Shown in pieces: positions 8,792 through 17,420 of a stretch of DNA of 64,000 nucleotides. The DNA comes from Alcanivorax sp. 1008 (lineage in GTDB: Bacteria > Pseudomonadota > Gammaproteobacteria > Pseudomonadales > Alcanivoracaceae). Position numbers and translations under genes: made by a program. Below the pieces are notes generated by a model. The model made no database searches. It worked only from the letters and a program-made list of their open reading frames with translations, and was not told where the DNA came from. The number at the start of each line of letters is the position of its first letter. Positions within the stretch are counted from its first letter, which is position 1. The DNA is taken from positions 185,161 through 249,160 of the forward strand of contig NZ_JAFMPS010000003.1 of the NCBI RefSeq assembly GCF_020667895.1, given 5' to 3'.

Positions 8792-9424
8792 TCAGGCCTC
8801 GACAATCAGCAGATCGGCAAGAGCCAATTTAGGCTTGGACGTTTTGCGCTCTACCACCCGAGCGTTAAAGGCCTTTTCGCAGCGCTCGGCCAGCTGGTAG
8901 AACGGGTCCCGGCCAGGGTCGGCGATAATTACGCGCTCAACGCCAGCCTTCAGCGAGCGTCGGATCAGCTTGAACAGTACAGGCGTCAGTTCATCCCAGA
9001 AGCAAATATCGGCGCCAGCCAAGGTGTGTACGCCGTCAAGATCGCTACGCTTGAGCTTTTCAAAGCGCCGCTGGCGGGTTTCGATTTCGACGCCATTCAA
9101 CTGGGCATGCAATTGCAGGTAGGGAAATACGCCGTCGTCTGCGTCCACGGCAATCACTTGCTGTTTCAGTTTCTTTGCCGCATATACGCTCAGCGGGCCC
9201 CAGCCACAGCCCAGATCCATCAAGGTGCCTTTCTTTGGGGGCGGGTTGCGGCGTAACTCATCCATCAGTAACCAGCTTGAGTCCCAGACCTTGTCGCCAT
9301 GGATGCAAGGGGTAGGCAGGTCTCTTTTCAGTTTGCGGATCAGGGGATGAGAGGGCTTAAGTACGACAATGCTGCGGCTGTGGACGGCACGCGTGTCGTT
9401 GCGCGCAATACGGACTGACGACAT
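8792..9424 (-). CDS. Class I SAM-dependent methyltransferase
   Basis: 210 residues, starting at ATG 9424 (MSSVRIARND). The SAM-binding motif I is LMDLGCGWGPLSVYAAKK, motif II has the acidic VIAVDAD, and a later ADICFWDELT replaces the usual acceptor-binding NPPY. This resembles small protein-lysine or rRNA methyltransferases of the METTL23/PrmA-like groups, but I cannot name the substrate. Its stop codon abuts the rluA start, so the pair is one transcript, which slightly favours an RNA or ribosome-related target. Confidence 0.75.
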   Translation of the reverse strand: MSSVRIARNDTRAVHSRSIVVLKPSHPLIRKLKRDLPTPCIHGDKVWDSSWLLMDELRRNPPPKKGTLMDLGCGWGPLSVYAAKKLKQQVIAVDADDGVFPYLQLHAQLNGVEIETRQRRFEKLKRSDLDGVHTLAGADICFWDELTPVLFKLIRRSLKAGVERVIIADPGRDPFYQLAERCEKAFNARVVERKTSKPKLALADLLIVEA

Positions 9425-9555
9425 GAAAAGTTCCTGTTCTATCTGGTGAATGGAGGCTCGCCCATTACGCATTGTTACAGGGTGGAGCAATACATCACAG
9501 TACATGATGTCATGATTTGGTTACACTGATGCGACTTTTTCTGGGGATATGACAC

Positions 9556-10947
9556 TTGGTTTCGAGTATCCAGTTGGCGCGTACCGGTTCTGGTGCGGTG
9601 AGCAGTCTGCTTACCGGTCGCCGTCGATATGCTCGTGCCCTGCGCACGGGGCTGGATATTCTGGCCCTCTATGGTCGTCATGGCCTGGCCTTACAGCGGG
9701 CTCGCCCTGATCAGCTTGAGCAGGTTCACAAGCGCGCAGCAGAAGCGGTCACAGAGTTGTGTCGTCGAAATGGCGCCATCTGGATAAAAGCCGCACAGTT
9801 TTTTTCGTGCCGCCCGGATGTCCTGCCTCCTGCCTATATTCTTGCACTTCAGTCCCTGCAAAATGATGCCGCTCCGGTATCTTTTAACAAGCTGGAGCCT
9901 GTACTTGAGCGTGCCTGGGGATCTCGCTGGCGGGATCGCTTTATTGAGTTCAATGAAGTGCCTGCTGCGACTGCGTCAATTGCTCAGGTGCATCGTGCAA
10001 CCTTGCGTGATGGCAGGGAAGTGGCGGTAAAAATACGCCTGCCCAAGGTGGCGGAGCTATTTGAGCAGGATGCTAGGGTTTTCCGCCTGCTGGCGTTATT
10101 GCTGGCGCCCATGTTTAGCGAGCTGGACTTTGTCCAGATTACCGAGCAGTTACTGGATATGACCTCGGTTGAGCTGGATTTTCGTAACGAAGCGGAAAAT
10201 ATGCGCCGTTTCTCCAGGATTCCCCACCCCCCGCGTATCAAAGTGGCCGGCCTGGTGGAGAAGATGTCCGGCGCCAATGTGCTGGTAAGTGAATGGCAGC
10301 ATGGCCATCGCCTGCGTGACTATCTTGATGCCCATCCGGACAAAGCAGCAGATCTGTTGAGCTTGTTGTTTGCTTCCTATTTGCAACAGGTTACTAGAGT
10401 AGGCGTCTATCAGGCGGATCCGCATCCGGGTAATTTCATCGTCAATGATCAGGGTGAAATAAGTATTCTTGATTTCGGCACGTTGGGCCGTTTGACGCCT
10501 AGCGAAGTGCGTAATTATTCCAGATTGCTGTATGGCATGATGGGATACGAGGGTGACGTAGATATTGGCCAGCTGTTTGTCGATGCCGGCTTCGTCGGCG
10601 GTAATCCGGATACACTGCGAGAATTGGCACTGTATGTACTGAGTGATCGCATGAAGCGAAATGATTTTGGCCTGGCGATGTCCGATCTATTAGAGAAATT
10701 TCGTGAAAACAAGGTGCGTATTCCGGATTCCTATATCGGCATCGCCCGAGTATTGATCACGTTGGGTGGGTTTCTGATGACCTACAATGTGCCATTTGAC
10801 TGGACGCCCCCGGAGCGTCGTTCAGGCCCGCTGACTGCGCAGGTTCCAAACTCCGGCGCCGACGATCAGTATGGTACCGATAACGAATCCCAGATAGAGA
10901 GTCTCGCCCCAGAACAGCCAACCAAGCAGTACCGCCCAGATGACTGA
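9556..10947 (+). CDS. Second, divergent AarF/ABC1-family kinase-like protein
   Basis: A 463-residue ABC1 protein starting at TTG 9556 behind CTGGGGA (9541-9547). The kinase-like core is recognisable: ASIAQVHRA (Ala-rich loop), AVKI, QADPHPGNF and DFGTLG. It departs from typical members in having KAAQ (78-81) in place of the KxGQ signature and SIAQ in place of SIGQ. There is no obvious C-terminal membrane pair. The last 41 or so residues are polar and low in complexity, and they are read antisense through the 3' end of the EamA gene. It is 1.5 kb from ubiB on the other strand; its substrate is unknown. Confidence 0.8.
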   Translation: MVSSIQLARTGSGAVSSLLTGRRRYARALRTGLDILALYGRHGLALQRARPDQLEQVHKRAAEAVTELCRRNGAIWIKAAQFFSCRPDVLPPAYILALQSLQNDAAPVSFNKLEPVLERAWGSRWRDRFIEFNEVPAATASIAQVHRATLRDGREVAVKIRLPKVAELFEQDARVFRLLALLLAPMFSELDFVQITEQLLDMTSVELDFRNEAENMRRFSRIPHPPRIKVAGLVEKMSGANVLVSEWQHGHRLRDYLDAHPDKAADLLSLLFASYLQQVTRVGVYQADPHPGNFIVNDQGEISILDFGTLGRLTPSEVRNYSRLLYGMMGYEGDVDIGQLFVDAGFVGGNPDTLRELALYVLSDRMKRNDFGLAMSDLLEKFRENKVRIPDSYIGIARVLITLGGFLMTYNVPFDWTPPERRSGPLTAQVPNSGADDQYGTDNESQIESLAPEQPTKQYRPDD

Positions 10948-11679
10948 GCTATAGTTGTAGACACCTATTCGGCCAGGGCTTGCCAGTTGGTAGGCGTGAG
11001 TCATACAAAACTGCGCGGTAGTGGCAACCAGTCCGATGGCTAGTAGCCAGATAAACTGGGCCTGATCTGGCCAGGTTTTCTGCCAGAACATTGGCACGGC
11101 GGAAATTAAACTGCTGAACATTGCGAACCAAAAAACGATACGGCGCGGGGGTTCCGAGTTGGCCATTCGTCGTATGCTTACTTTGGCGACTCCCATTAAT
11201 GCTGCACTGGCCAGCGCGACTAAAAGTACGGGGTTAAAGTCCCCAAAACCTGGCCGCAGAATAACTACCACGCCTAGAAAGCCTAGAAAAATCGCCCACC
11301 AGGTTTGTACTCGCACTTTATCGCCAAGCCAGATCAGACCAATCAAGGGAAGAAAAAATGGCGCTGTCATCTTAACCAGTACCGCCTCCGCCAGAGTGGC
11401 ATGAGTGATGGCGTAGAAAAACAGAAACATGGCGCCGACACCGGTGACCGCGCGCAGTAGATGCAGGCCAATGCGTTCAGTCTTTAGCTGAGTAAGGCCG
11501 CCACGGCTGATGAGTAGTGGTAGCAGAATCAGTAAGCCAAGCAAATTACGGAAGAACACCAGGCTCTCACTGGATAAGCCCTGATCGGCGAGGTGCTTGA
11601 TCATGGCGGCCATCAGCGCCAGCAGTAATTCGCCGGTAACCAGAAGGATGGCGCCACGAGCCGGGTCATTGGCAAGCAA
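10822..11679 (-). CDS. EamA/DMT-family inner-membrane transporter
   Basis: 285 residues with about ten hydrophobic segments in two five-helix halves, the layout of the drug/metabolite transporter (EamA) family. Visible family marks are FFRNLLGL near helix 2, ATLAEAVLVKMTAPFFLPLIG across helices 3-4, and YNYSSVIWAVLLGWLFWGETL in the second repeat. Substrate unknown; family members export amino acids, nucleosides or related small molecules. The start appears to be TTG at 11679 with GAGGGGG about 9 bases upstream. The 3' end overlaps the convergent ABC1 gene by 126 bases. Confidence 0.85.
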   Translation of the reverse strand: MLANDPARGAILLVTGELLLALMAAMIKHLADQGLSSESLVFFRNLLGLLILLPLLISRGGLTQLKTERIGLHLLRAVTGVGAMFLFFYAITHATLAEAVLVKMTAPFFLPLIGLIWLGDKVRVQTWWAIFLGFLGVVVILRPGFGDFNPVLLVALASAALMGVAKVSIRRMANSEPPRRIVFWFAMFSSLISAVPMFWQKTWPDQAQFIWLLAIGLVATTAQFCMTHAYQLASPGRIGVYNYSSVIWAVLLGWLFWGETLYLGFVIGTILIVGAGVWNLRSQRA

Positions 11680-11715
11680 TCAGCACCCCCTCAGCACGGA
11701 TATAAAATGATTTCG

Positions 11716-13059
11716 TTACAGCGGCTCCGCCCACATATCGTGCTCATCGGCGTCTATAACTCGTACCTGCAGACGTTGGCCAGGGTGCACGTTGGTGACG
11801 CCATCAAGATAGACTAGTCCGTCAATCTCCGGTGCGTCGGCTTGACTGCGAGCTACCGCGCCCTGATCGGTGATCTCATCAACAAGTACTTCAATCTTCC
11901 GGCCAATCTTCTGTTGCAAACGGCGAGCGCTGATTCGCGCTTGCACATTCATGAAGCGTTCCAGGCGCTCCTCAGCCACTTCCAGATCTACCGGGTCTGG
12001 CAGCTCATTGGCAGCTGCCCCTTCCACCGGGGAATAAATAAAGCAGCCGACTCGGTCAAGCTGAGCTTCTTCCAGCCAGTCCAGAAGCATCTCGAAGTCT
12101 TCGTCAGTCTCTCCTGGAAAGCCCACTATAAACGTTGAGCGAAGGGTGATATCCGGACATATTTCGCGCCAGCGTTTTATCCGGGCTAGTGTGTTTTCAG
12201 CATGTGCCGGTCGCTTCATTAGTTCAAGGACCCGAGGACTTGCATGTTGGAACGGAATATCTAAATAGGGTAGTACCAGCCCCTCATTCATTAGTGGGAT
12301 GACGTCATCAACATGAGGATAGGGGTAAACGTAGTGCAGGCGCACCCATACTCCCATGCTGCCCAGAGCGCGGCATAGGTTGAGCATCTTCGCCTTGACT
12401 GGCATGCCTTGCCAAAACCCGGTTTGATATTTCAGGTCGACACCATAGGCGCTGGTGTCCTGAGAAATAACCAGCAGCTCCTGAACGCCTGCTTTAACCA
12501 GTCGTTCGGCCTCGTCCAGCACCTCACCAACTGGACGGCTGACCAGTTTGCCACGCATGGATGGAATAATGCAGAAGCTGCACTTGTGATTGCAGCCTTC
12601 GGAAATTTTCAGGTAGGCATAATGGCGAGGTGTCAGCTTGATACCTTGTGGTGGCACCAGATCAGTAAACGGGTCATGGGAGGCTAGCGGCGGGATCACC
12701 TGGTGAACAGCATTGACCACCTGCTCGTACTGCTGTGGGCCGGATACCGACAGAACCTGAGGATGGGCCTTGCGAATATTATCCTCCTCAACGCCCATGC
12801 AGCCGGTGACTATTACCTTACCGTTCTCGCTTATCGCCTCGCCAATGGCCTCAAGAGATTCTGCCTTGGCCGCATCAATGAACCCGCAAGTGTTGACTAC
12901 CACTACGTCAGCGTCTTCATAGGTGGGGACCACTTCATAGCCTTCGGTTCGCAGCTGAGTCAGAATACGTTCAGAGTCCACCAGCGCTTTCGGGCAGCCC
13001 AGACTGATAAAACCGACTTTGCCCGGGGTCTGGGAGGTAGGGAGCTTTTCAGAAGACAT
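11716..13059 (-). CDS. rimO: Ribosomal protein S12 methylthiotransferase RimO
   Basis: Radical-SAM enzyme that adds a methylthio group to the conserved Asp of ribosomal protein S12. It has 447 residues from ATG 13059; the frame extends to 13176 without support. The N-terminal UPF0004 domain supplies Cys in SLGCPKA, NTCGF and TGCMG for one [4Fe-4S] cluster. The radical-SAM triad is C-x3-C-x2-C in [10 protein letters not shown], and a TRAM domain is at the C-terminus. [13 protein letters not shown] and [13 protein letters not shown] distinguish RimO from MiaB. It is divergent from thpR, 81 bases apart. Confidence 0.96.
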   Translation of the reverse strand: MSSEKLPTSQTPGKVGFISLGCPKALVDSERILTQLRTEGYEVVPTYEDADVVVVNTCGFIDAAKAESLEAIGEAISENGKVIVTGCMGVEEDNIRKAHPQVLSVSGPQQYEQVVNAVHQVIPPLASHDPFTDLVPPQGIKLTPRHYAYLKISEGCNHKCSFCIIPSMRGKLVSRPVGEVLDEAERLVKAGVQELLVISQDTSAYGVDLKYQTGFWQGMPVKAKMLNLCRALGSMGVWVRLHYVYPYPHVDDVIPLMNEGLVLPYLDIPFQHASPRVLELMKRPAHAENTLARIKRWREICPDITLRSTFIVGFPGETDEDFEMLLDWLEEAQLDRVGCFIYSPVEGAAANELPDPVDLEVAEERLERFMNVQARISARRLQQKIGRKIEVLVDEITDQGAVARSQADAPEIDGLVYLDGVTNVHPGQRLQVRVIDADEHDMWAEPL

Positions 13060-13140
13060 TGTGAGGGTCACCGTGTTGGCAGGAACAGGGTCAGAGGTTC
13101 CCGGGGGCGCAGATTGTACCGCCCGGCAGGCACAGAGGCC

Positions 13141-13683
13141 ATGAGGGCATTCATTGGTTTGTCGGTTCCCGATCATCTGTCTCTGGAGCTGATCAGTGTC
13201 CGTGACAGGGCAGTGGCGCAGCTGGCGTCAGCCAGTCCCCGTCCGGTAATTGCGGGTAACTTCCATATTACGCTGCTATTTCTGGGGGAAATAGCAACAG
13301 CACGCAAGGACAATGTCTGTCGTGCGATTGATCAAGTGATCGCCGCTGAGCGGGGTGCGATACCTCTGTATCTTGAGCGGGCGTGCTGCTTTCCTGATGC
13401 CAGTGGTCGTATTTTTGCCGCAGAGGTCGCTCCTGAGGGTGGCCTGATCCAGCTTCATCAGAGGCTGCTGAAGGCTCTATCAGAGCCTGACGCCAGAGCG
13501 TTTCGCCCCCACATTACCCTGGCTCGATTATCCAGAGCATTTATCCCGGCACCCGTTATGCCACTAAAGCTGTCTTTTCAGGCTACAGAGTTGTGCCTGT
13601 ATGAATCCCGAATGAGTGAATGGGGTGTGCGCTATCGAGCGCTGCGCCGCTGGACGGTACCAGCGGCAAACCAGGCAGGTTAG
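13141..13683 (+). CDS. thpR: RNA 2',3'-cyclic phosphodiesterase (2'-5' RNA ligase family)
   Basis: A 180-residue 2H-phosphoesterase. The two catalytic HxTL motifs are [10 protein letters not shown] (about residues 41-50) and RPHITLARL (about 121-129). Members hydrolyse 2',3'-cyclic phosphate RNA ends in vitro and can join half-tRNAs through 2'-5' bonds; the cell role is not settled. It starts at ATG 13141. Its TAG stop interlocks with the TAA stop of the convergent exported-protein gene (4-base overlap). Confidence 0.9.
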   Translation: MRAFIGLSVPDHLSLELISVRDRAVAQLASASPRPVIAGNFHITLLFLGEIATARKDNVCRAIDQVIAAERGAIPLYLERACCFPDASGRIFAAEVAPEGGLIQLHQRLLKALSEPDARAFRPHITLARLSRAFIPAPVMPLKLSFQATELCLYESRMSEWGVRYRALRRWTVPAANQAG

Positions 13684-14936
13684 TCGATCGTTCGCCAGCT
13701 GATTTGCGGCGCATCGAGTATCGAATTGGCGTACTGGCCAGGGCCGAGGTTTTGGCTGTTTTCGCTGAAATACAGCCCGGCTCGAAAGTAGAACTCTTTG
13801 CCAATCGGAAGCTTCTCAATGATGAAGCCAACATTGGGTAGCTGTCCGGGGAAGCGCTCTGGCAGATTCGCAAGACTGGCGTCGTCTTCGTAGAGCAGGC
13901 GCACCGGCCGCTCAAAACCTTCCAGAAACTGTAGCTCGGCAAGCAAGTCGAAGCCTCGACCGGTTCCAAACCAGAGCCAGTTTTCGCCCTTAAGAGGGGT
14001 GTCTTTCATTTCTTGCTCAGAGGGCGAAAGCTTGCCGTCCGTGACGGCTACTTTGTCCCCTGTCCAGCTGGTTACCAGTTTGCTGTCGTAGAGCTGGTTG
14101 CCGTCCAGAGAGATCGACAGGGTTGGGGGGGTTAATACGGTTTTGGCAACGGTGGGCAGAGTGAAGCGAGTGTGTATGTCCGTCTGTTGTGGCATTAGCA
14201 GAAAGTAATTGCGCATCCGCATCACAGGCACGCGCGCGACTGTCAGCGTGGTGCTGGTAAAAACAGCCCAGGCCAGAGGGCCTTCGATGATCTCCTCAAT
14301 GCGCGGCTCGAGATTTTCGTTGGTCAGGGTGATACGCGCATTCTCTGAGAACAGACCAGCGCTCATGCGAATTTTAAGGGTGTCTAGTAATGTCTCTGGC
14401 TTGCCGGAGGCTGTCTCGAAGCTGCGATAAAAGAAGTCCTTCCAGATCAGCATGTTGTCCTGATCCATTTCAAGTGAGTAGTCCGTGCTGCGAACCTGCA
14501 TGCGCTGCTGGTCAAAGCGTATATAGCGCTGGGTTGCCTGACGGTAGGCATTTCGCACTGCATAGTAGTAAAGCGTAGTGCCGCCGATGGTTACCTGGAC
14601 TTCTCCAACTACATGCTCGGAGGGTGTGCCGGAAAGGCGTTCTCCACCATCGCTACGACGCAGCAGCAGGCGGTCAGTGGTATTGATGACACCGGGTTTG
14701 CCCGTTCTTTCGGTGGCACTATCTTTGGCAAACCAGGGAAAGCCATCATCAGAAAATGCCAGCCACTGATGAGGGACTGGCTCAAGGCGACCGTTCTGCA
14801 TACTGAAGAAGCTATAGGGCTCTGGTGCTTGATTGACTAGCCCAGGCAGCTCCCCGGCAGGAATCTGAAAAACATGGGCGATGGCCGTTGCTGGTAAAGT
14901 CACCAGACAAAACAGAGAGAGCAAGAGTCGCAGCAT
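13680..14936 (-). CDS. Exported protein of unknown function
   Basis: A 418-residue protein with a clear Sec signal peptide (MLRLLLSLFCLVTLPATAIA, likely cleaved after AIA-H) and no later membrane segment. The body is rich in beta-prone and aromatic residues (TIGGTTLYYYAVRNAYRQATQRYIRFD; LWFGTGRGFDLLAELQFLEGF), which suggests a periplasmic or secreted beta-sandwich protein. No Cys pair or catalytic motif stands out in the mature part. I do not recognise the family. It ends tail-to-tail with thpR and starts 201 bases downstream of the proS stop. Confidence 0.75.
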   Translation of the reverse strand: MLRLLLSLFCLVTLPATAIAHVFQIPAGELPGLVNQAPEPYSFFSMQNGRLEPVPHQWLAFSDDGFPWFAKDSATERTGKPGVINTTDRLLLRRSDGGERLSGTPSEHVVGEVQVTIGGTTLYYYAVRNAYRQATQRYIRFDQQRMQVRSTDYSLEMDQDNMLIWKDFFYRSFETASGKPETLLDTLKIRMSAGLFSENARITLTNENLEPRIEEIIEGPLAWAVFTSTTLTVARVPVMRMRNYFLLMPQQTDIHTRFTLPTVAKTVLTPPTLSISLDGNQLYDSKLVTSWTGDKVAVTDGKLSPSEQEMKDTPLKGENWLWFGTGRGFDLLAELQFLEGFERPVRLLYEDDASLANLPERFPGQLPNVGFIIEKLPIGKEFYFRAGLYFSENSQNLGPGQYANSILDAPQISWRTID

Positions 14937-15137
14937 TGACTTATTCCGCTTCAGCCATAGGCCCCAGTTGCGTGAATGCGGATTGTCCGCAAAATACTAG
15001 ACCGCCACCGGTGCAGTTGTGTGTCATGACAGTCGTTACTGTTATCGGTTGCACTCGTCGCGTCAATCACCAGTTCACAAAAAGGCTACGAAAAGGCTCC
15101 AGAAGCCGACGACTGGCCCGTCTTCTACAAGAGGGGG
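14937..15137. other. Intergenic gap after proS without recognised feature
   Basis: 201 bases between the proS stop and the start of the exported-protein gene, both on the minus strand. I see no tRNA, clear terminator with a T-run, or open frame worth calling. A promoter for the exported-protein gene is probably here but I cannot place it. Confidence 0.4.
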
Positions 15138-16847
15138 TCATCGGGACTGAAGGAATGTCGTCAGCTCGGTAATTGCAACATCCGTGGACTCTGCATCACG
15201 GCGTCCTTTGTACTCCAGAGTGCCGGCATCAATGCCTTTTTCCGTAATTAGCAACCGATGGGGAATGCCAATTAACTCGGTGTCAGCCAGTTTAACGCCC
15301 AGACGTTCTTTTTCCCGGTCATCGTAAAGCACATCAAAGCCAGCGGCGGTCAGTTCGGCGTAGAGCTTCTCGCACAGCTCACCCTCACGTGGGCTTTTCT
15401 TCAGGTTGAGCGGAATCAGTGCTACATCAAACGGGGCGATGGAGGCGGGCCAGATTATGCCGCGGTCATCATAGTTTTGCTCAATAGCGGCAGCGACTAC
15501 CCGGCTTACGCCAATACCATAACAGCCCATCGGCATAACCACTGACTTGCCGTTTTCATCCAGCACTTTGGCTCCGAGTGCCTCAGAGTACTTGGTGCCA
15601 AGCTGAAAAATGTGACCAACCTCGATGCCCCGGCGGATGGTCAGACTGCCTTTGCCATCCGGGCTGGGGTCTCCTTCCACGGCATTCCGCAAGTCGGCAG
15701 TCACTTCAATGGCAAGGTCGCGCTCCCAGTTGATACCGAAGTAGTGTTTGCCATCAATATTGGCACCACTGGCAAAGTCGCTGCACAGCGTCACAGCGCG
15801 GTCAGCAATAAACGGAATGGGCAGGTTCAAAGGGCCAAGACTGCCTGGCCCTGCACCGATAAGGTTGCGGATCTCCTCTTCGGTGGCAAAACGTAGTGGG
15901 CTGGCGATCGCTGGGTGCTTTTCCGCCTTGATCTCATTCAGCTCATGATCGCCGCGAAGTAGCAGGGCGACAAAGCCACCACCGAAATCTTCACTGGCCG
16001 CAACAATCAGAGTCTTGACTGTCTGATTGGCCGGGATATCAAACTGTTCAACTAGCTCGGCAATGGTTTTTGCGTTGGGTGTGTCGACCAGTCGAAGCTC
16101 CTCCTTGCCATCGACGCGATCGCCGATAGCAATAGCTTCGGCCAGCTCAACGTTGGCTGCATAGTCAGACTGGTCGGAAAATGCGATGGCATCCTCACCT
16201 GAGTCCGCCAGCACATGGAACTCGTGCGAGCCAGAGCCACCGATAGAGCCCGTATCTGCAGCGACCGGACGATAATCCAGGCCAATGCGATCGAAGATCC
16301 GGCAGTAGGTGCGGTACATCTCGTCATAGGTCTGTTGCAGGGAGTCCATATTGATATGGAAGGAGTAAGCGTCCTTCATAATAAACTCCCGTGCCCGCAT
16401 AACGCCAAAGCGGGGGCGGGTCTCATCACGGAATTTGGTTTGGATCTGGTAGAAGTTCATTGGCAGCTGCTTGTAGCTATGTACTTCGTTACGCACCAGA
16501 TCGGTGATTACCTCTTCGTGGGTAGGGCCGAGGCAGAAAGGATTGTTATGTCTGTCGGTGATACGCAACAGTTCAGGGCCATAGGCCGGGGCGCGGCCAG
16601 ACTCATCCCACAGCTCCATGGGCTGCACCACGGGCATCAGAACTTCCTGGGCGCCGCTGGCGTCCATTTCCTCGCGCACAATGCGTTCAACCTTGCGCAG
16701 CACCCGCAGGCCCACGGGTAGCCAGTTGTATAAGCCGGAGGCCAGTTTGCGGATCATGCCGGCACGCAGCATTAGCTGGTGGCTGATAACCACGGCATCG
16801 GCCGGGGTTTCCTTGACGGTGGCAAGCAAAAAGCGAGACGCGCGCAT
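15138..16847 (-). CDS. proS: Prolyl-tRNA synthetase (bacterial type with editing domain)
   Basis: Charges tRNA-Pro. It has 569 residues from ATG 16847 ([13 protein letters not shown]), the usual bacterial length. Class II motifs are visible: motif 1 near [20 protein letters not shown], motif 2 in [27 protein letters not shown], motif 3 in [15 protein letters not shown]. Between motifs 2 and 3 lies the YbaK-like insertion that hydrolyses mischarged Ala-tRNA-Pro. The C-terminal anticodon-binding domain ends at the stop. It is divergent from the thioesterase gene, with 127 bases between starts. Confidence 0.98.
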   Translation of the reverse strand: MRASRFLLATVKETPADAVVISHQLMLRAGMIRKLASGLYNWLPVGLRVLRKVERIVREEMDASGAQEVLMPVVQPMELWDESGRAPAYGPELLRITDRHNNPFCLGPTHEEVITDLVRNEVHSYKQLPMNFYQIQTKFRDETRPRFGVMRAREFIMKDAYSFHINMDSLQQTYDEMYRTYCRIFDRIGLDYRPVAADTGSIGGSGSHEFHVLADSGEDAIAFSDQSDYAANVELAEAIAIGDRVDGKEELRLVDTPNAKTIAELVEQFDIPANQTVKTLIVAASEDFGGGFVALLLRGDHELNEIKAEKHPAIASPLRFATEEEIRNLIGAGPGSLGPLNLPIPFIADRAVTLCSDFASGANIDGKHYFGINWERDLAIEVTADLRNAVEGDPSPDGKGSLTIRRGIEVGHIFQLGTKYSEALGAKVLDENGKSVVMPMGCYGIGVSRVVAAAIEQNYDDRGIIWPASIAPFDVALIPLNLKKSPREGELCEKLYAELTAAGFDVLYDDREKERLGVKLADTELIGIPHRLLITEKGIDAGTLEYKGRRDAESTDVAITELTTFLQSR

Positions 16848-16974
16848 GAGTTGTTCCTGAAAGGTGTTAAAGCCGACCATTTTACGGCATGCGGAGGGCG
16901 CTGCCCATGGTCATACTGTTCTGTATGCATGCAATCGCTATGATAGGGGGCGGTTTTGGCCAACGGAGTGCAAT

Positions 16975-17403
16975 ATGAGTCTTGATGCCCGTGCGGTAGA
17001 GCAGATTATTAGCAGTGGGGTGCCCAACTTCAGCGAGCATGGCATTTGTGTGGAGCAGGCAGGCTCAGGCAAGGCCAGATTACGCCAGCCATTTCGGCAA
17101 AACCTTATCCGCCCTGGTGGCACCCTGTCGGGCCCGACCATGATGGGCCTTGCAGACGCAGCCATGTATGCGGCGATTCTTGGTCAGCTTGGCCGCCTTG
17201 AGATGGCGGTCACTCAGAATCTTAATATCAACTTTCTCGCCCGTCCGGAGCCTTGTGATCTGATTGCTGAAGCACAGATTATTCGCCTCGGCCGACGCTC
17301 TGCAGTGCTGGAAGTGCGCCTGTTCAGCGACGCTAGCGAGAAGATGGTCGCCCATGTGACGGGCATTTATTCCCTTCCCGTGACCGCGGAGGAGGTGCCT
17401 TAA
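16975..17403 (+). CDS. PaaI-type hotdog thioesterase
   Basis: 142 residues from ATG 16975. The hotdog core is seen in GGTLSGPTMMGLADAAMYAAIL, the long helix with the acidic residue of PaaI-like acyl-CoA thioesterases, then VTQNLNINFLARP and the strand pair that follows. It should hydrolyse an acyl- or aryl-CoA thioester in the cytoplasm; the substrate cannot be read from the sequence. It lies divergent from proS and convergent with tamB, so it is probably a one-gene transcript. Confidence 0.85.
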   Translation: MSLDARAVEQIISSGVPNFSEHGICVEQAGSGKARLRQPFRQNLIRPGGTLSGPTMMGLADAAMYAAILGQLGRLEMAVTQNLNINFLARPEPCDLIAEAQIIRLGRRSAVLEVRLFSDASEKMVAHVTGIYSLPVTAEEVP

Positions 17404-17420
17404 AGCTGGCTGACAGACAA

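Noticed and set aside
9475..9681. 68-codon minus-strand frame in the divergent region before the second ABC1 gene
   Set aside because: Polar, motif-free, and overlaps the ABC1 start; more likely promoter DNA with a small palindrome (ACATCA/TGATGT, 9492-9510).
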